A stretch of 64,000 nt of DNA from Indioceanicola sp046045995 (GTDB lineage Bacteria > Pseudomonadota > Alphaproteobacteria > Azospirillales > Azospirillaceae), in NCBI GenBank assembly GCA_046045995.1, contig JBJOKR010000001.1, forward strand, positions 17,580-81,579, read 5' to 3'. Positions within the stretch are counted from its first letter, which is position 1, and each line of letters begins with the position of its first letter. Below the pieces are notes generated by a model, which searched no databases, had not been told where the DNA came from, and was given only the letters and a program-made list of their open reading frames with translations. Position numbers and translations under genes: made by a program. Positions 7,991-16,665 of the stretch are shown one piece after another.

Positions 7991-10489
7991 TTATCCGCCG
8001 AGCGGGCTTCCCGCCCCCGCATCGGTGATACCCAGCACATCCAGCGGCTCCACCAACGCCGTACCCGGCTGGGCCAGGGCCGCCTGACGCCCTTCCGCCC
8101 GGCCGAAATTCACATAGTGGCGCACCAGCGCCTCTGTATTCAGGCCGAAGACACCGAACAGGTCGGGGTTGAGGGCTGCGTATTCCGATGCCGTGAAGCC
8201 CGTGGCCTGCCGCCCCTCGTTCCGGCCGAAATTGACGTAATGGCGGACCAGGGCGTCGGCGTCCAAACCGAAGACGTTGAACAGGTCGGGGTTGCGGGCG
8301 GCATAGGCTTCCGCACTGAAGCCCGTGGCCTGCCGCCCCTCCCGGCTGCCAAACTGGACGAAGTGGTTGACCAGCGCGTCATTGCTCAGGCCGAAGACGG
8401 CGTAGAGATCGGGGTTGCGGGCCGCATAGGCTTCCGCACTGAAGCCCGTGGCAGCCCGGCCCTCGTTCCGGCCGAAGCCCTGGAAATGTGTGATCAGGGC
8501 GTTGGTATCCAGGCCGTAGGCGCTGAAAAGGTCCGGGTTGCGGGCGGCATAAGCTTCCGCACTGAAGCCAGTGGCTTGCCGCCCTTCCGCCCGACCGAAC
8601 TGGATGAAATGCGTGACCAGGGCCGTGGGGTCGAGGCCGAAGACCGCCAGCAGATCCGGGTTCCGGGCGCCGTAGGAAATGGCGAAGGGGTCCGCCGCCG
8701 CGGGCACCCGGATCGTCCCATCCGCAAAGCGCAGGAATTCCACACTGATCAGCGTGTCCGTCCCGTCACCCTGGGCGGCCGTGTGCTGGACCGTCACCGA
8801 ACTGCCGCGGGTGACGATGGTATAGGCGGCGCGGGCGCCGGAGAAGACGGCCGTGTCCGTGCCGGCGCCGCCGTCCAGCGTGTCGTTGCCGCGACCGCCT
8901 TCCAGCGTATCGTTGCCGGCATTGCCGGTCAGACGGTTGGCGCTGTCATTGCCCCGGATGGTGTCATTCCCTGCACCGGTGACCGCATTCTCGATGATGG
9001 TGCCGCGGGTGATGCTGATATTGCCCAGTTCCGGACGCATCAGGGGCAGGTTCTGCGCCCTCAGTACGGCTTCCGCGCTGTACCCCGCAAGGCTGAGTGA
9101 GCCGGAGGCAAGGTTGATCGTGGACGCGGTCGTGAAGGTCGATACGTTGATCGTGTCGTTGCCGCCGTCGTCGACAATGGCCGGGTGCGAGATGTTCAAG
9201 GCCGTGAAGCTGTATACGGTATCCCCCGGGTTCACAGCTTGGCCAGCACCATAGAGCCACCGCAGCGTCTCGATGTCATAGGCCATGAGCCCGTGATAGG
9301 AGTAGCCGTCGCCATAGGACATCATGCTCAGGAAGCCGTTGACGCCGTCCGCCGTGGACAGCCGGACCTCACCGTCGAAGGGATGGCCGATTCCCACGCT
9401 GTGACCCAACTCGTGGATCATGGTGTTGAAGCCGTCGGTACCCTCAAGAAGCAACTGCGTCGGCGAGTTGGAGTTGACCATGAAGGGGGCCGCCGTCCGC
9501 GAGCCGGGGGCCGTGGGCTGTGCATATCCTGCGATGGTGCCGTTCATGTTATGCCGGCCGACGGCGATATCCGCCTCGGCAACGGAGGTCACCTCCACGA
9601 AGCGGATATTGGCCACCGCTTCGAACAGGTTTGCCGCCCGGCGGAAGACGTCGCGCATCGTGGCGTCCACCACCGTCATCTGAAGGCTCTCGCCCTCTGG
9701 CAGGCGGGAACCTTCAAATCCCGGCGGCGGGGATTCAACGAACATGTAGGTGAAGACCGAGGGAGGAGCCCCGGCCACATTGCGTTGCGACGCCAGCGCC
9801 ATGGCCGCGACGGCATCCGTCGGCAAAACGGTGTTGAGGTAGATCACCTCCTCCACCTCCACGGCGGCTCTGGGGGCATAGCCGGGGCTCAGGACGATGA
9901 CGGTATCGCGGCCGCCCCCACCTTCCACCACCACCCCGGGGGAGGAGACTATGATGATGTCGTCCCCGTCGCTGCCACGCACGGTGGCGCTCTGGCTGCT
10001 GACCCAGAAGACATCATTGCCGTCTTCACCGATCAGCAGGTCGACGCTGCCCTCCCCCACGATGGTGTCGTTGCCGGCACTGCCGAAGACGGTGTTGCGG
10101 CCGCCAAGCCCGAAGATCAGGTCGTTGCCGCCCAGCCCGTCCAGTTCATCATTTCCGGCGGAGCCCAGGACCGTGTCGTTGCCGGTGCCCGGATTGGGTG
10201 TGCCCGTGGCGGGAGCCACTGGGCGCAGACCAACCAACGCATCGATCTGCGACTGGGTCATGGAGGTGATGGTGAGGGTCTGGACCGCCGTCGTCCCGTT
10301 GATGGCGCTGCTGCCCGACGCCTGGACCACGGCCGGGTCCCACCCGCGTGCATGGATCGATCCGCAGCCAGGGCAGACCAGAAGGGAGGAATGGGACAAG
10401 GCCCCGTCCAGGCTTGAAGAAATCGCCGTCCCCGACATAAGGCGCGAAAGACCGGTTGATCCGGTGTCCATTGTCCCCAATTCCATCAT
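7991..10489 (-). CDS. Serralysin-like RTX metalloprotease, paralogue A
   Basis: Predicted secreted zinc metalloprotease of the M10/serralysin type, 832 residues, probably exported by a type I system. Order of parts: an N-terminal segment with LLVCPGCGSIHARGWD (about residues 36-51); an RTX-like glycine/Asp block (GNDTVLGSAGNDELDGLGGND); a protease domain with the zinc motif IHELGHSVGIGHPF and a Met-turn MMSYGDGY followed by YDIETLRWLYG; a second RTX block (AGNDTLEGGRGNDTLDGG); then five 41-residue FG..EGR repeats and a short tail. No Sec signal peptide is visible, as expected for type I export. Two ATG codons overlap at the start, preceded by AGGGG. It shares its whole architecture with the next upstream gene, so it arose by tandem duplication. 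No transporter genes are nearby. Confidence 0.87.
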   Translation of the reverse strand: MMELGTMDTGSTGLSRLMSGTAISSSLDGALSHSSLLVCPGCGSIHARGWDPAVVQASGSSAINGTTAVQTLTITSMTQSQIDALVGLRPVAPATGTPNPGTGNDTVLGSAGNDELDGLGGNDLIFGLGGRNTVFGSAGNDTIVGEGSVDLLIGEDGNDVFWVSSQSATVRGSDGDDIIIVSSPGVVVEGGGGRDTVIVLSPGYAPRAAVEVEEVIYLNTVLPTDAVAAMALASQRNVAGAPPSVFTYMFVESPPPGFEGSRLPEGESLQMTVVDATMRDVFRRAANLFEAVANIRFVEVTSVAEADIAVGRHNMNGTIAGYAQPTAPGSRTAAPFMVNSNSPTQLLLEGTDGFNTMIHELGHSVGIGHPFDGEVRLSTADGVNGFLSMMSYGDGYSYHGLMAYDIETLRWLYGAGQAVNPGDTVYSFTALNISHPAIVDDGGNDTINVSTFTTASTINLASGSLSLAGYSAEAVLRAQNLPLMRPELGNISITRGTIIENAVTGAGNDTIRGNDSANRLTGNAGNDTLEGGRGNDTLDGGAGTDTAVFSGARAAYTIVTRGSSVTVQHTAAQGDGTDTLISVEFLRFADGTIRVPAAADPFAISYGARNPDLLAVFGLDPTALVTHFIQFGRAEGRQATGFSAEAYAARNPDLFSAYGLDTNALITHFQGFGRNEGRAATGFSAEAYAARNPDLYAVFGLSNDALVNHFVQFGSREGRQATGFSAEAYAARNPDLFNVFGLDADALVRHYVNFGRNEGRQATGFTASEYAALNPDLFGVFGLNTEALVRHYVNFGRAEGRQAALAQPGTALVEPLDVLGITDAGAGSPLGG
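8080..8690 (-). repeat. Five coding repeats of ~123 bp (41 residues) in protease A
   Basis: Five consecutive units of about 41 codons, each reading roughly FSAEAYAARNPDL-x(3)-FGL-x(3)-AL-x2-HF-x2-FGR-x-EGR. The three central units are most alike and the first and last diverge. Similar NPDL...HY..G..EGR repeats occur in cell-surface and secreted proteins of proteobacteria and cyanobacteria. The boundaries given are approximate to a few codons. Confidence 0.85.
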
Positions 10490-10629
10490 TATCCCCTGTT
10501 TGCGCCCGCTCCCCTGGGAACGGAGCCCCCCCCCATGATCAAAAGATACCGTACCTTCGATAGGGGTATGATGAAATTTGCATCGAATCCCATATACATC
10601 GGGATAGGGTGACCATCACGGTCGCGGAG

Positions 10630-13104
10630 TCAAATGCCCGTGGACACCCCCTGGCCGGACAAGCCCAGCAGGTCCAAGGGCTCGGCCAGTGCCATGGCAG
10701 GTTGGTCGAGGCTGGCCTGGCGTCCCTCCGCCCGCCCGAACTGGACGTAATGGCGCACCAGCGCATCGGTGTTCAGGCCGAAGACGGCGAAGAGATCGGG
10801 GTTGAGCGCCGCGTATTCCGAGGCGGTGAAGCCCGTCGCCTGGCGGCCTTCGTTCCGGCCGAATGTGACAAAGTGCCGGACTAGGGCATCGGCATTCAGT
10901 CCATAGGACGCGAACAGGTCCGGGTTGCGGGCAGCATAGGCTTCGGCACTGAACCCGGTCGCCCCCCGTCCCTCCCCCCGGCCGAACTGGATGAAATGGG
11001 TTATCAGCGCCTCATTGTTCATGCCGAAGGCGGCGTAGAGATCGGGATTTCGGGCGGCGTAGGCCTCCGCACTGAAGCCGGTGGCGGGTCGCCCCTCCGC
11101 CCGGCCGCCTCCCTGCCAATGCCCGATAAGGGCCGTCGCATCCAGGCCAAAGGCAACGAACAGGTCCGGGTTCCGGGCGGCATAGGCCTCCACGGAGAAG
11201 ACATCCACCTGCCGCCCTTCGCCCCGACCGAAATCGATGAAATGCCGGACCAGGGGATCCGCATCCAGGCGGAAGACCGGCAGCAGATCGGGATTGCGAG
11301 CCGTGTAGGCGACGGCGAAGGGATCCTGGCCGATCCAGACGGTCCGGTCGGCGAAGCGCAGTACCTCCACCCCGATCAGGGTATCCGTTCCGTCGCCATT
11401 GCCATCGTCGGCAGCCCGGTGCTGGACCGTGACCACCGTGCCGCGGGCGATGACCTGATAGGCAGCGCTGGGGCCGGACAGGATGGCGGTGTCGGTCCCG
11501 GCCCCACCCTCGATCGTGTCGTTGCCGGCCCGCCCTTCGACCGTGTCGTTCCCGGCATTGACCGTGATACGGTTGGCGGCGGCATTGCCACGGACAAGAT
11601 CGGCCCCGCCGCCCAACACCACGTTTTCGATCACCGTACCCCGGGCGATGCCCAGGTTGCCCAGGTCGGGGGTGAAGGCCGCCTGCTGCTCCGCGTTCAG
11701 CCGGGTCGCGGGGTTGAAAGCGATACGGCTGAACCGCCCCCCATCCAGGTCCACCACGGCGTCCAGATCGAACCCGGCAGCATCAAGGGTGTCGATCCCG
11801 CCATCATCGACAATGGCCGGGTAGAAGGTATCGGGCCGGGTGATCGGATAGATGTCATCGCCGGTGGCCACCGGGGTGGCGCCATAGATCGCCCGCAACG
11901 CTTCAATATCATAGGGCATCAGGCCCAGCGCAGCCGCCCCCTCGCCATAGGACATCAGGGTGCGGAAGCCGTTCACCAAATCCGCCCCGGCCAGGCGGAT
12001 GGCGCCATCGAACGGATGCCCCAGGCCCAGGACATGACCCAGTTCATGGACGATGACGACAAAACCCCGATTGCCCGGCTGCAGCAGGGCATTGGGGATC
12101 GAACTGTTGATCATCAGTGGGGCGCCGGGCACGATCCCGGGAAGGGCCGTGCCCCCATAGCCGCCGATGGTGGGGACCATGTTGTGGCGGCCGACGACGA
12201 AATCCGCCCGGCTTGCGTCCTCCACCTCCTGGAACTGGACATTGACCACCTGTTCAACCAGACGGGCCGCCTGCCCGAATGCCTGCCGGAAGGTGCTGTC
12301 CAGCGGGGCGAAGCGCACCGCCTGCCCCTCCGGCACATGGGAGGGCGTGAAGGAGGGAGAAGGAGCGGCGATGAAGGCATAGGTCAGGATGGTCGGCGGC
12401 GCTCCGGTGACGTTGCGCTGGGGGATCTGGACAAGGGAGGCGACAGCCTCGGACGGCAGAACCTCATCCAGGTAGATGATCTCCTCCACATCCAGGATGG
12501 CGCGGGGCGCCGTGTCGCGTGACAGGACCACCACCGTGTCACGCCCTTCGCCGCCTGTGACGCTGGTCCGAGCGGAAGTGACGATGATCAGGTCGTCGCC
12601 GTCCCCGCCGCGGACCAGGGCGGTACCCGGCCCCGACCAGATGACATCGTTCCCAGCCCCGCCATCGACGGTGTCCGCCGCAGCCCCGGCAACAATGGTA
12701 TCGGCCCCGCTGCCGGCATCCACGACGACGGGGCTCGAACCGGTGAAGATCCGGTCGTTGCCGTCCCCACCGACAATGACCGGCCCGCCCGACGCGGCGA
12801 CAAGCACATCATCCCCGGACGTGGGCAGCAGGGCACGGGCGGATTCCGGAATGGCGGCCAGATCGGGCGGACGGCCGATCAGGGCGTCGATCTCCGCCCG
12901 CATGCGCGACAGGATCAGGATCCCCGGCGAAACCGTGATGCCGGTCAGCCCGGCGGTGGAAGCCTGGACCGATCCATCGGCATCCCAGCCACGGGCATGG
13001 ATCCCCCCGCAGCCCGGGCAGACGGCCAAGGCCGCATGGACGCCGGAACCGGCGATGGCGGTTTCCGTCATCAAGGCTTCACGGTTGAACCCGGCCAGAG
13101 TCAT
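10630..13104 (-). CDS. Serralysin-like RTX metalloprotease, paralogue B
   Basis: An 824-residue paralogue of the downstream protease with the same domain order: N-terminal AVCPGCGGIHARGWD segment, RTX-like region (GGDGNDRIFTGSSP onward), zinc site VHELGHVLGLGHPF, Met-turn LMSYGEG then YDIEALRAIYG, a second Ca-binding block (NAGNDTVEGRAGNDTIEGG) and five 41-residue repeats. The HExxHxxGxxH ligands and Met-turn are intact, so it should be active. The start at 13104 lacks a strong ribosome site; an ATG at 13071 is possible. The 140 bases separating it from paralogue A include a nine-G run on the coding strand (10526-10534) and probably a separate promoter for A. Confidence 0.87.
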   Translation of the reverse strand: MTLAGFNREALMTETAIAGSGVHAALAVCPGCGGIHARGWDADGSVQASTAGLTGITVSPGILILSRMRAEIDALIGRPPDLAAIPESARALLPTSGDDVLVAASGGPVIVGGDGNDRIFTGSSPVVVDAGSGADTIVAGAAADTVDGGAGNDVIWSGPGTALVRGGDGDDLIIVTSARTSVTGGEGRDTVVVLSRDTAPRAILDVEEIIYLDEVLPSEAVASLVQIPQRNVTGAPPTILTYAFIAAPSPSFTPSHVPEGQAVRFAPLDSTFRQAFGQAARLVEQVVNVQFQEVEDASRADFVVGRHNMVPTIGGYGGTALPGIVPGAPLMINSSIPNALLQPGNRGFVVIVHELGHVLGLGHPFDGAIRLAGADLVNGFRTLMSYGEGAAALGLMPYDIEALRAIYGATPVATGDDIYPITRPDTFYPAIVDDGGIDTLDAAGFDLDAVVDLDGGRFSRIAFNPATRLNAEQQAAFTPDLGNLGIARGTVIENVVLGGGADLVRGNAAANRITVNAGNDTVEGRAGNDTIEGGAGTDTAILSGPSAAYQVIARGTVVTVQHRAADDGNGDGTDTLIGVEVLRFADRTVWIGQDPFAVAYTARNPDLLPVFRLDADPLVRHFIDFGRGEGRQVDVFSVEAYAARNPDLFVAFGLDATALIGHWQGGGRAEGRPATGFSAEAYAARNPDLYAAFGMNNEALITHFIQFGRGEGRGATGFSAEAYAARNPDLFASYGLNADALVRHFVTFGRNEGRQATGFTASEYAALNPDLFAVFGLNTDALVRHYVQFGRAEGRQASLDQPAMALAEPLDLLGLSGQGVSTGI
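10714..11331 (-). repeat. Five coding repeats of ~123 bp (41 residues) in protease B
   Basis: The same five-unit 41-residue repeat array as in paralogue A, with core YAARNPDLF..FGL...AL..HF..FGR.EGR. The last unit (FTASEYAALNPDLF) matches the last unit of paralogue A more closely than it matches its own neighbours, so the array was already complete before the gene duplicated. Boundaries are approximate. Confidence 0.85.
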
Positions 13105-13294
13105 TCTATGTCAAGCAACAGCAAAATCCACACCAGCATTTCCCAGCGGCCGGACATGGGATTGGCGACCGTCGTTCCCATGATATCCAACGCAACAACG
13201 ACCTGCCATTGCTATACATGGGCCCTTGCAGCGCGGACGTCGTTCGCCCGCCCGGTGCGCAGGTTGCAGGGGAGCGTACATCAGTGGCAACTTG

Positions 13295-13984
13295 CTAGCG
13301 CTGGCCGGGCCCCGACGGGCGATCGCCAGGGTTCGCCGGAGCGGCTGGAATCGTCGGCAGCGGTGATGTCAGCAGCGCCGGGTCAACCATCGGACAAGAA
13401 GCAGCCGCCGATCGCAAGGCGATGAGCTGGTCTGCAAGGTCCGCGTTCTGCTGCCGTGTCTGATCCAGGTCGCGCTGGATGATGTCAAGGCGCAGTGCGC
13501 TCAACTCGGACTGCTGCGCCGTCATCGTCGCCTGCTGGGCGACATCCTGGCGCAGCCGGTCCATGCACACGGTCTGTTCCTGTCGTCGGACAGCCTCCAA
13601 CTCACCCAGTTGCCGTGCCTGAAGATCGGTGATCTGCCTCTCCCCCTTCTGCACCGCGGCCCTGGCCTGGGCCAGCTGCGCCTGAAGATCAAGGCGGGCA
13701 GAATAGCCGGCGATCGCAACCCCGAAGGCTGCGACGGCCGCGGTACCGGAAACCACAAGCATGCGGAGTCGCTGCACCTGCCCCAGGGCAGCCGACCAAG
13801 GACGCATTTCTGAGGAGCGCTTGATGCCGCCTTCATGCAGAAGCCCGTCTGACCAGCCGGCGCAATCCCCCGCCGCCGGTGCCGGCGCCAGAACAGCCAA
13901 AGCCATGGCCATGATCACCAGCACGACCAGCAGAACAAGTGCCAGGACCGCGCCTAAGGACCCGGCAATCAGCTCAACCAGCAT
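13295..13984 (-). CDS. Membrane protein with coiled coil, unknown function
   Basis: Not recognised. The 229-residue protein has a hydrophobic N-terminal helix (residues ~8-33, rich in LVLLVVLVIM), a second hydrophobic segment around 75-93, then a long charged helical region (ARLDLQAQLAQARAAVQKGERQITDL and onward to about residue 195) that should form a coiled coil, and a Pro-rich tail. One or two cysteines are present but no catalytic motif. It lies 12 bases downstream of the PiT-like transporter gene on the same strand with a GGGGG ribosome site, so the two are probably co-transcribed and may act together at the inner membrane. Confidence 0.6.
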   Translation of the reverse strand: MLVELIAGSLGAVLALVLLVVLVIMAMALAVLAPAPAAGDCAGWSDGLLHEGGIKRSSEMRPWSAALGQVQRLRMLVVSGTAAVAAFGVAIAGYSARLDLQAQLAQARAAVQKGERQITDLQARQLGELEAVRRQEQTVCMDRLRQDVAQQATMTAQQSELSALRLDIIQRDLDQTRQQNADLADQLIALRSAAASCPMVDPALLTSPLPTIPAAPANPGDRPSGPGQR

Positions 13985-13996
13985 GACGACGCCCCC

Positions 13997-15232
13997 TTAC
14001 CCGATAACGGCCCGGCCCAGGCCATAGATAGCCACAGCGGCGACCGACCCGGCTACCGGAGCCACCACCCAACCAGCCAGGATTCGGCCGAGGGGTCGCC
14101 AAATGGCCGCAGTCTGACCCGAAGCTGCGCCGACACCCAGCATGGCACCGACAACAGCCTGGTTGCCAAGGATCGGCAGGCCGGCCGCGGCAAGCGCGGT
14201 TCCCCCGCCCAGAACCCCAACTGAAACTGCCGTACCCCCGACAGGACCGGTCGGCAGCAGCGAATCCCCCATCCATCGGGCGACACGATGGCCGCCGAAC
14301 AGAACCCCCACGAGCGTAGAAAAAACCAGCAGGATGCCCGCAGCGACATTGTTCAGCGGCGACCCCGCAGCCCAGCCATCCGGCATCCCATCGCGCAACG
14401 CCAGGACAAGGCCGACCGGAAACGCGGCAGCCAGGGCCTGGACAGCCCCAAAGGCAAGCATGACCCCCCCGGTGACCGCCAATTGGAAAGTCCGAAAGAC
14501 CGCCTCCGCCCCAGCAGGATCATTGCTGACCGGGAAGGGATAGCGTCGCAGCAGGGCCATGACCGACAAGCCGACGGTAAGGGCCGTCATCAGCGGGACC
14601 ACCACCAAGGCCCAAGGGGGGATACCGGCCGGCCAGGGTGCCTGGACGACCAGCCCCCCCAACCCCAGAAGAACCGCCGCACCAACGACAATTCCTGCGC
14701 CGACAGGGATCCGGTCCCGCGGACGGGCGACGCCCAACAACCAGGCACCAGCCGCCCGGATGCAGCCATAGCCGACCATCCCCGCGATGACGACAATAAG
14801 AAAAACGGCCCCCGTCATCAAAAGTACCCCCAGCGGGTCCCCGCCCGCACCCGATACCGCGCCGACGGACGCCAAGGCAAACACCTGGACGAGCAGGATT
14901 GGGACGGGCACCCCCAGCATCGTCGCGCCGACAGCGGCGATTGCCGTTCCGATCGACACGGCCAACAAGGCGATGGCAAGCCCCGGCGTATCCGCCCGCC
15001 ACCCGGACAACGGCGCCACCATATCCAAAACATTTGCTACTGGTTGTGACGAAATCAGCAAAAGCCCTACGGCCGCAGCAACAGATCCGATCAATGTTGC
15101 AGCCCGCGGAGTCGTAGTCGCAGACGAGAATACACCGGCCAATCCAGACGCTGCGTCATTCGCCGCCGTTGCGAATATCAAAATCACGGACGCAATGAAA
15201 GTGGCCAGAATCAATGCGTCTAACAGCGGCAT
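13997..15232 (-). CDS. Divergent PiT-family (phosphate permease-like) membrane protein
   Basis: A 411-residue polytopic membrane protein with a dozen or so hydrophobic helices. The N-terminal half contains TAANDAASGLAGVFSS followed by TTTPRAATLIG, the pattern of PiT/Pho4 inorganic phosphate transporters. The C-terminal half ends with GLPILGNQAVVGAMLGVGAASG and the WRPLGRILAGWVVAPVAG helix, matching the second PiT repeat in layout. However, the two internal S-T-T-H motifs that normally follow LPV/GxPV in this family are replaced (PVPILLVQ and LPILGNQ), so substrate or mechanism may differ. ATG 15232 is chosen because it starts directly at the first helix. It is divergent from the lipoprotein gene and forms an operon with the coiled-coil protein. 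Confidence 0.65.
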   Translation of the reverse strand: MPLLDALILATFIASVILIFATAANDAASGLAGVFSSATTTPRAATLIGSVAAAVGLLLISSQPVANVLDMVAPLSGWRADTPGLAIALLAVSIGTAIAAVGATMLGVPVPILLVQVFALASVGAVSGAGGDPLGVLLMTGAVFLIVVIAGMVGYGCIRAAGAWLLGVARPRDRIPVGAGIVVGAAVLLGLGGLVVQAPWPAGIPPWALVVVPLMTALTVGLSVMALLRRYPFPVSNDPAGAEAVFRTFQLAVTGGVMLAFGAVQALAAAFPVGLVLALRDGMPDGWAAGSPLNNVAAGILLVFSTLVGVLFGGHRVARWMGDSLLPTGPVGGTAVSVGVLGGGTALAAAGLPILGNQAVVGAMLGVGAASGQTAAIWRPLGRILAGWVVAPVAGSVAAVAIYGLGRAVIG

Positions 15233-15441
15233 TTTCTTACCGGACCTTGCATTTGAATTTGGTGGATGCAAAAAATTCGCGATAGCGGCCAAAAGCTCTA
15301 TGCTCAGCCACCGGACCAAACATATGCCAGGTACCCGCGCAAATGCAAAAAGATTCCGACACAGATCGCAAGGCGCTTGCACGCTAAGGGGTAATTGGTA
15401 AGCTGACCTCCTTGCGTTCAGCGGGAAACAGGGTGGGTCAG

Positions 15442-16653
15442 ATGCGTCAAAACATAACGAGGAAGATCATGGCCACGCTGGTGGCGACGACCATGCTGGC
15501 TGGGTGCACGGCCACAGGCGGTGGTGGGGGCCGGTATGTCCAGTCCGATGCAGTGTGCGGTCTACAGCGCCAAAGTCTGGCTTCGCTGGAGGATACATTC
15601 GTCCAGGATCTGGTCGGCGGGGCGCTGGCCGGCGCTGCGGCGGGTGCCTTGATTGCGGCGTTCACGGATGGCAATGCGGTACAAGGGGCGCTGATCGGTG
15701 CAACGTTGGGCGCCGCCGCCGGCGCCTATCTGAACAACCTGAAAAAGCAGCATGCGGGCAATGTCGACGGCATGCTTGTCCAGATCAACGGGGATCTGAC
15801 CCGCGAGAACCGGGAGATCGCCCGGGCCGAAGCGGCATTCACCGCCCTGATGGACTGCCGCCGTCAAGAAGCGGCATCGATCCGCGCTGACCATGCGGCC
15901 GGCCGGGCCGACCTGACCACGGCCAACACCCGTCTGGCTGCCGTGCGCGCCAAGGTGGCAGAAGATTTCGCCATGGCCGACCGGATCCGGGAAGGCATGG
16001 GTAAGCGCGTTGCCGGGTTTGAGGAATCGTACAAGTTCATCGATCCTGTCGGCTATGACACACTGGTTGTCAACCGGAAGCCTCAGCTCACGCAGGCTGC
16101 GGAACGTCTGGTCGCATCGACAACCGCCAATGTCCGGGCCACCCCCTCGGCCGAGGGCCAGCGTGTCGGCTCCGTTCCCCAGGGAAGCAGCGTCGAGAAG
16201 CTGGGCAAGGAGGAGGGCTGGTGGCATGTCCGCCTTGCCGATGGGTCGACCGGTTACGTCGCCGAACGGCTGCTGACGCCGCAGGGGACGACGGGTGCGG
16301 CGGCTCCGGCGGTGATGGTTGCGACGGGGCCGCGCCCGATCAACGTCCCCGTGGCCACCGGCCAGCCGGCGCAGTCCGGCGGCGGTCTGGGCACATTTCT
16401 GACCGGCGCGCAGTCCCAGGGCCAACAGGCTGCGCCAGCACAGACGCAGACTATCACCGCGTCGAGTCAGCAGCTGCAGACCCTGAACGCCACGGCCGAC
16501 CTCACCTACAGCACGCGCGTCGCCAGTGACGGCTTCGACAGAACGGTCGACATGAAACGGACCGAAATCGCATCGCTGACGCAGGATATCGCCCCGCCTG
16601 CACCGCTTGCCGCAATCCAGCGGCCTGTTCAGGTCGCGACTGCGAACTCTTGA
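15442..16653 (+). CDS. Lipoprotein with glycine-zipper and bacterial SH3 domain
   Basis: Predicted outer-membrane or periplasmic lipoprotein of 403 residues. A short signal peptide ends in a lipobox (TMLAGC). A glycine-zipper helix pair follows (GGALAGAAAGALIAA, then GALIGATLGAAAGAY), then a helical region with periplasmic-type composition, and an SH3_3-like domain (STTANVRATPSAEG, GSVPQGSSVEKLG, WWHVRLADGSTGYVAERLL) of the kind that binds peptidoglycan peptides. The ATG at 15442 has GGGTGGG just upstream; the longer TTG start at 15412 would disrupt the signal peptide. It is the first gene of the long + strand unit and lies 12 bases before the caspase gene. It may supply the outer-membrane anchor of the T6SS, since no TssJ is present; that role is inference. 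Confidence 0.75.
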   Translation: MRQNITRKIMATLVATTMLAGCTATGGGGGRYVQSDAVCGLQRQSLASLEDTFVQDLVGGALAGAAAGALIAAFTDGNAVQGALIGATLGAAAGAYLNNLKKQHAGNVDGMLVQINGDLTRENREIARAEAAFTALMDCRRQEAASIRADHAAGRADLTTANTRLAAVRAKVAEDFAMADRIREGMGKRVAGFEESYKFIDPVGYDTLVVNRKPQLTQAAERLVASTTANVRATPSAEGQRVGSVPQGSSVEKLGKEEGWWHVRLADGSTGYVAERLLTPQGTTGAAAPAVMVATGPRPINVPVATGQPAQSGGGLGTFLTGAQSQGQQAAPAQTQTITASSQQLQTLNATADLTYSTRVASDGFDRTVDMKRTEIASLTQDIAPPAPLAAIQRPVQVATANS

Positions 16654-16665
16654 CGGGAGGGGGCC

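Noticed and set aside
9185..10417. 410-residue open frame on the + strand, and similar frames at 7985-9100 and 10996-12522
   Set aside because: They are antisense to the two RTX proteases and repeat the periodicity of their coding repeats; no independent protein features.
8080..11331. Regular repeats considered as a CRISPR array
   Set aside because: The period is 123 bp, a multiple of three, the units are imperfect and encode conserved 41-residue repeats; there are no unique spacers and no cas genes.
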